Under the pieces are notes generated by a model. The model was not told where the DNA came from. It saw nothing but the letters and a program-made list of their open reading frames with translations, and did not search any database. Shown here piece after piece: positions 6,734 through 8,857 of a DNA stretch of 8,857 bases. Within the stretch, counting starts at the first letter, position 1. Every line of letters begins with the position of its first letter. Source of the DNA: Candidatus Firestoneibacteriota bacterium (GTDB taxonomy: Bacteria; JACRDZ01); NCBI GenBank assembly GCA_016212735.1, contig JACRDZ010000070.1:1-8857 (forward strand), read 5' to 3'. The translations under genes were made by a program, and so were the position numbers.

Positions 6734-6746
6734 ACCTCTAAAATTT

Positions 6747-6751
6747 AAGGA
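6747..6751 (+). promoter_or_regulatory. Displaced Shine-Dalgarno before the Wzz/GumC gene
   Basis: AAGGA is the only recognisable ribosome site. It lies 23 bases before the TTG start at 6775, too far for normal use. It is 11 bases before an in-frame ATT at 6763 and 12 bases before an out-of-frame TTG at 6764. The real initiation site is therefore uncertain. Confidence 0.4.
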
Positions 6752-6774
6752 ATAAATTTTTTATTGAAAAAAAA

Positions 6775-8271
6775 TTGGAACATACAATTACTACTCGAGA
6801 TCATCTTTATGTTTTATTTAAAAGGAAGTGGATTGTTTTTTTGTGTTTTTTTATTGTAGTTGCAACAATAACAATTATTAGTTTTATTATGACTCCTCAA
6901 TATGAGGCTACAGCAAAAATTTTAGTTGAAACAACGCAATCTTCTTCATTTTTTTCAGAAATAAATTTTTTTAAAAGTAATGACTTAATTCAGACAAAAG
7001 TTGAAATTTTAAGGTCAAAAAATTTAATTATGAAAGTTGTTAAAACTTTAAAATTAGATGAAAAACCAGAATATTTATCTATGGCAGCAATTGATACAAC
7101 TTTAATAAAAGATCCTCAACAAAGATTAAATGTTTTAATTGAATGGTTACAGTATTATGTTGTGTTTATCGATACAATAAAAGATAGTAATATTATTACA
7201 ATTAAAACTACTCTGTCTGATCCTGTAATGGCGGCTAAAATATCAAATACAATCGCAGATTTTTTCATGAAAGAAAATACAAATTATAAAAAAGAAGAAG
7301 CATCATCAACTTATAATTTTTTAGAAAAAGAACTTAAAACAATAAAAACGAATTTAAATGATTCTGAAGAAGCATTGAAAAAATTTAAAGAAGAAAAAAA
7401 TATAGTTTCTCTGCCTGATGTTGCAAAAGTTAATTTAGAACGTCTGTCAACTTTTGATGCGCAATATCTTGATGCAAAAAGACAATGTCAAGAGTTAGAA
7501 ATAAAAATAAAGCAAATATCAGGACAGATTGCTCAACAAAATAAGGAAATAGTTGTCTCTACTAATCTGGTAAACAATCCTATTATTAATGATTTTAAGA
7601 AACGTCTTTTTGATCTGGAACTTCAATTATCTGATGCAGCTGTAAGATATTCGGAAAAAAGCAGAGAGGTAGAAGAATTAAGAGGAAGAATTGAGGAAGT
7701 AAAAAAAGCGATTAATGATACAGTAGAAAAGACAGTAGGCAGTGAAGTTAAAGGTGTAAATCCTGTTTATCAGGATCTGTTATCAGAGTTAGTAAAAAGT
7801 GAAACAGACTTAGCCATAATGCAAACAAGGCAGAAAGCTCTCAAACAGGTAGTAGACGAATATTCTAATCGTATCAGTTCATTGCCTGATAATGAACTAA
7901 GATTGGCTAATTTAACTAGAGAAAAAAATAACAATGAAACTCTTTATGCGCTTTATTTAAAAAAATTAGAAGAAACCAAAATTGCTAAAAATATGAATGA
8001 TTTTGGAGCAGCTTTTGTTCAGATTATTGAAAATGCATTTCCACCTTTACTCCCTGTAAAACCCAAAAAGACATTAAATATTCTTCTTGGAATAATAGTA
8101 GGAATAATTGTTGGTATTGGCATGGCATTTTTTCTGGAATTTTTTGATCATACTCTTCATACTTCAGTAGATGTAGAAAAAAATTTAAATATACCGGTTC
8201 TTGGAGCCATACCAAGATCAAAATTTTTGTATTTTTCTAAAAAGAAAGCGAAAAAAAATGAAAGACATTAA
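6775..8271 (+). CDS. Wzz/GumC-type polysaccharide chain-length protein, no kinase domain
   Basis: A 498-residue inner-membrane polysaccharide co-polymerase that should set chain length and bridge to the export channel. It has a short cytoplasmic N-terminus, TM1 at about 19-39 and a Wzz signature just after it (TPQYEATAKILV). A long periplasmic region follows, with coiled-coil stretches at about 175-215 and 275-315. A GNVR-like tail leads to the proline-rich PPLLPVKPKK (423-432) before TM2 (434-454). The cytoplasmic end after TM2 is short and basic and stops where Wzc/ExoP proteins continue into a tyrosine kinase. That kinase is encoded by the overlapping next gene. The start is TTG; the next in-frame ATG lies inside TM1 and is unacceptable. 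There is no properly spaced ribosome site. The gap from the previous gene holds the palindromic element. Confidence 0.88.
   Translation: MEHTITTRDHLYVLFKRKWIVFLCFFIVVATITIISFIMTPQYEATAKILVETTQSSSFFSEINFFKSNDLIQTKVEILRSKNLIMKVVKTLKLDEKPEYLSMAAIDTTLIKDPQQRLNVLIEWLQYYVVFIDTIKDSNIITIKTTLSDPVMAAKISNTIADFFMKENTNYKKEEASSTYNFLEKELKTIKTNLNDSEEALKKFKEEKNIVSLPDVAKVNLERLSTFDAQYLDAKRQCQELEIKIKQISGQIAQQNKEIVVSTNLVNNPIINDFKKRLFDLELQLSDAAVRYSEKSREVEELRGRIEEVKKAINDTVEKTVGSEVKGVNPVYQDLLSELVKSETDLAIMQTRQKALKQVVDEYSNRISSLPDNELRLANLTREKNNNETLYALYLKKLEETKIAKNMNDFGAAFVQIIENAFPPLLPVKPKKTLNILLGIIVGIIVGIGMAFFLEFFDHTLHTSVDVEKNLNIPVLGAIPRSKFLYFSKKKAKKNERH
8251..8258 (+). other. A8 tract at the Wzz/kinase gene junction
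   Basis: Eight consecutive A residues end in the A of the kinase start codon (8258). The upstream gene reads through the tract and stops 13 bases later. Losing one A, or gaining two, would join the two reading frames into one Wzc-like polypeptide. A-tracts of this length are known sites of polymerase slippage. Confidence 0.45.
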
Positions 8272-8857
8272 ATCTTGTGAAAAAAGTTTTAGAGATATCT
8301 GGATAGCAATGCAGGTTATTTTATCCGGGGATAAAAGCAGGACTGTTGTTATATCAAGTGCAACAAAAGGAGAAGGTGTTACTACCACAATAATTAATCT
8401 TGGAAAAGCAATTGCTTTAGAGAAAAAAGTATTATTACTTGAAGCAAATTTTGAAAACCCGATATTTTCAAATATATTCAATTTACCGCAGGAAAATGGA
8501 CTGACTGATATTCTTTCAGGAAAATTGGAAATAGAAAAAGCAATTAAGAGAAAGGATGAAAATAGAAATTTATTTATTATAACAGCCGGTTCAAATATAT
8601 CCGATCATCATTCTTTAGCATTACCAGAATGGGAGGATCTTTTATACAAGTTAAAAGAGATATTTGATATTATTTTAATTGATACTCCATCTGTAACTTC
8701 TAATCCTGATGTAGCTTCGCTGGCTTCTATATGTGATGGAATAATACTTGTAATTCAAGCAGATAAGACCAGACGTGAAGTAGTTGAACATGCAAAAAGA
8801 ACCATTAATAATGCTAAAGCTAAATTACTTGGAAGTATTTTAAATAGACGGGTATAT
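8258..8857 (+). CDS. CpsD/BY-kinase-like ATPase, degenerate, 3' end outside window
   Basis: The first 200 residues of a cytoplasmic ParA/MinD-fold protein of the bacterial tyrosine kinase group, the usual partner of a Wzz/GumC protein. The fold is clear: SSATKGEGVTTT (33-44) at Walker A, KVLLLEANFENP (57-68) at Walker A', NGLTDILSG (80-88), DIILIDTP at Walker B (137-144) and LGSILNR (191-197). Key catalytic positions are changed. The GEGK-S/T lysine is V41, and the Walker A' DxD is E62-x-N64, followed by E66-N67 where family members have arginines. Walker B D142 remains. Weak or absent phosphotransfer is inferred. ATG 8258 overlaps the upstream gene by 14 bases, implying translational coupling, and no strong ribosome site is seen. 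Whether a C-terminal tyrosine cluster exists cannot be seen. Confidence 0.85.
   Translation, partial: MKDIKSCEKSFRDIWIAMQVILSGDKSRTVVISSATKGEGVTTTIINLGKAIALEKKVLLLEANFENPIFSNIFNLPQENGLTDILSGKLEIEKAIKRKDENRNLFIITAGSNISDHHSLALPEWEDLLYKLKEIFDIILIDTPSVTSNPDVASLASICDGIILVIQADKTRREVVEHAKRTINNAKAKLLGSILNRRVY

Noticed and set aside
8218..8481. Minus-strand open frame opposite the kinase-like gene
   Set aside because: It is antisense to conserved P-loop motifs and has no ribosome site.

Overview
The window is AT-rich (roughly one third G+C by eye) and comes from a Gram-negative bacterium. It encodes an outer-membrane polysaccharide export protein, a Wzz/GumC-type inner-membrane protein, and a very large MalT-like regulator. 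The combination, together with the REP-like and CACAGAG-type intergenic repeats, resembles AT-rich deltaproteobacteria (Desulfobacterota). That assignment is an inference from style and is not proven by a marker gene.

Left part (1-1723): a secreted protein with a glutamine-amidotransferase-like fold lies on the minus strand (247-1359), with a hairpin terminator after it. Upstream is a 205-bp non-coding element (1444-1648) with 14-bp inverted ends and an 8-bp target duplication, the pattern of an IS66-type MITE. Just beyond it, still pointing at the secreted-protein gene, is an extended -10 promoter. Two perfect heptamers sit in front of this promoter at 11-bp spacing, which is the layout of operators bound by SARP-type regulators.

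Middle (1724-5267): a 1070-residue regulator on the minus strand carries a MalT-like STAND ATPase, a helical-repeat (TPR-like) middle and a C-terminal SARP winged helix plus BTAD domain. A 331-bp divergent intergenic region separates it from the export operon. That region holds a good sigma-70 promoter for the operon and several small dyads and direct repeats.

Right part (5268-8857): an exopolysaccharide/capsule export operon on the plus strand. It contains a Wza-family export protein with three SLBB domains, then a 165-bp near-palindromic element in the intergenic gap. Next come a Wzz/GumC chain-length protein with a TTG start, and a separate tyrosine-kinase-like ATPase that runs off the window. 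The last two overlap by 14 bp at an A8 tract. The kinase-like protein has lost the Walker A lysine and both Walker A' aspartates, so it looks like a pseudokinase.

How they may work together: the Wzz/GumC protein and its ATPase partner would control chain length and couple to the Wza-type outer-membrane exit. The divergent STAND/SARP protein is the natural candidate regulator. The best operator-like sequence, however, lies in front of the secreted-protein gene rather than the export operon.
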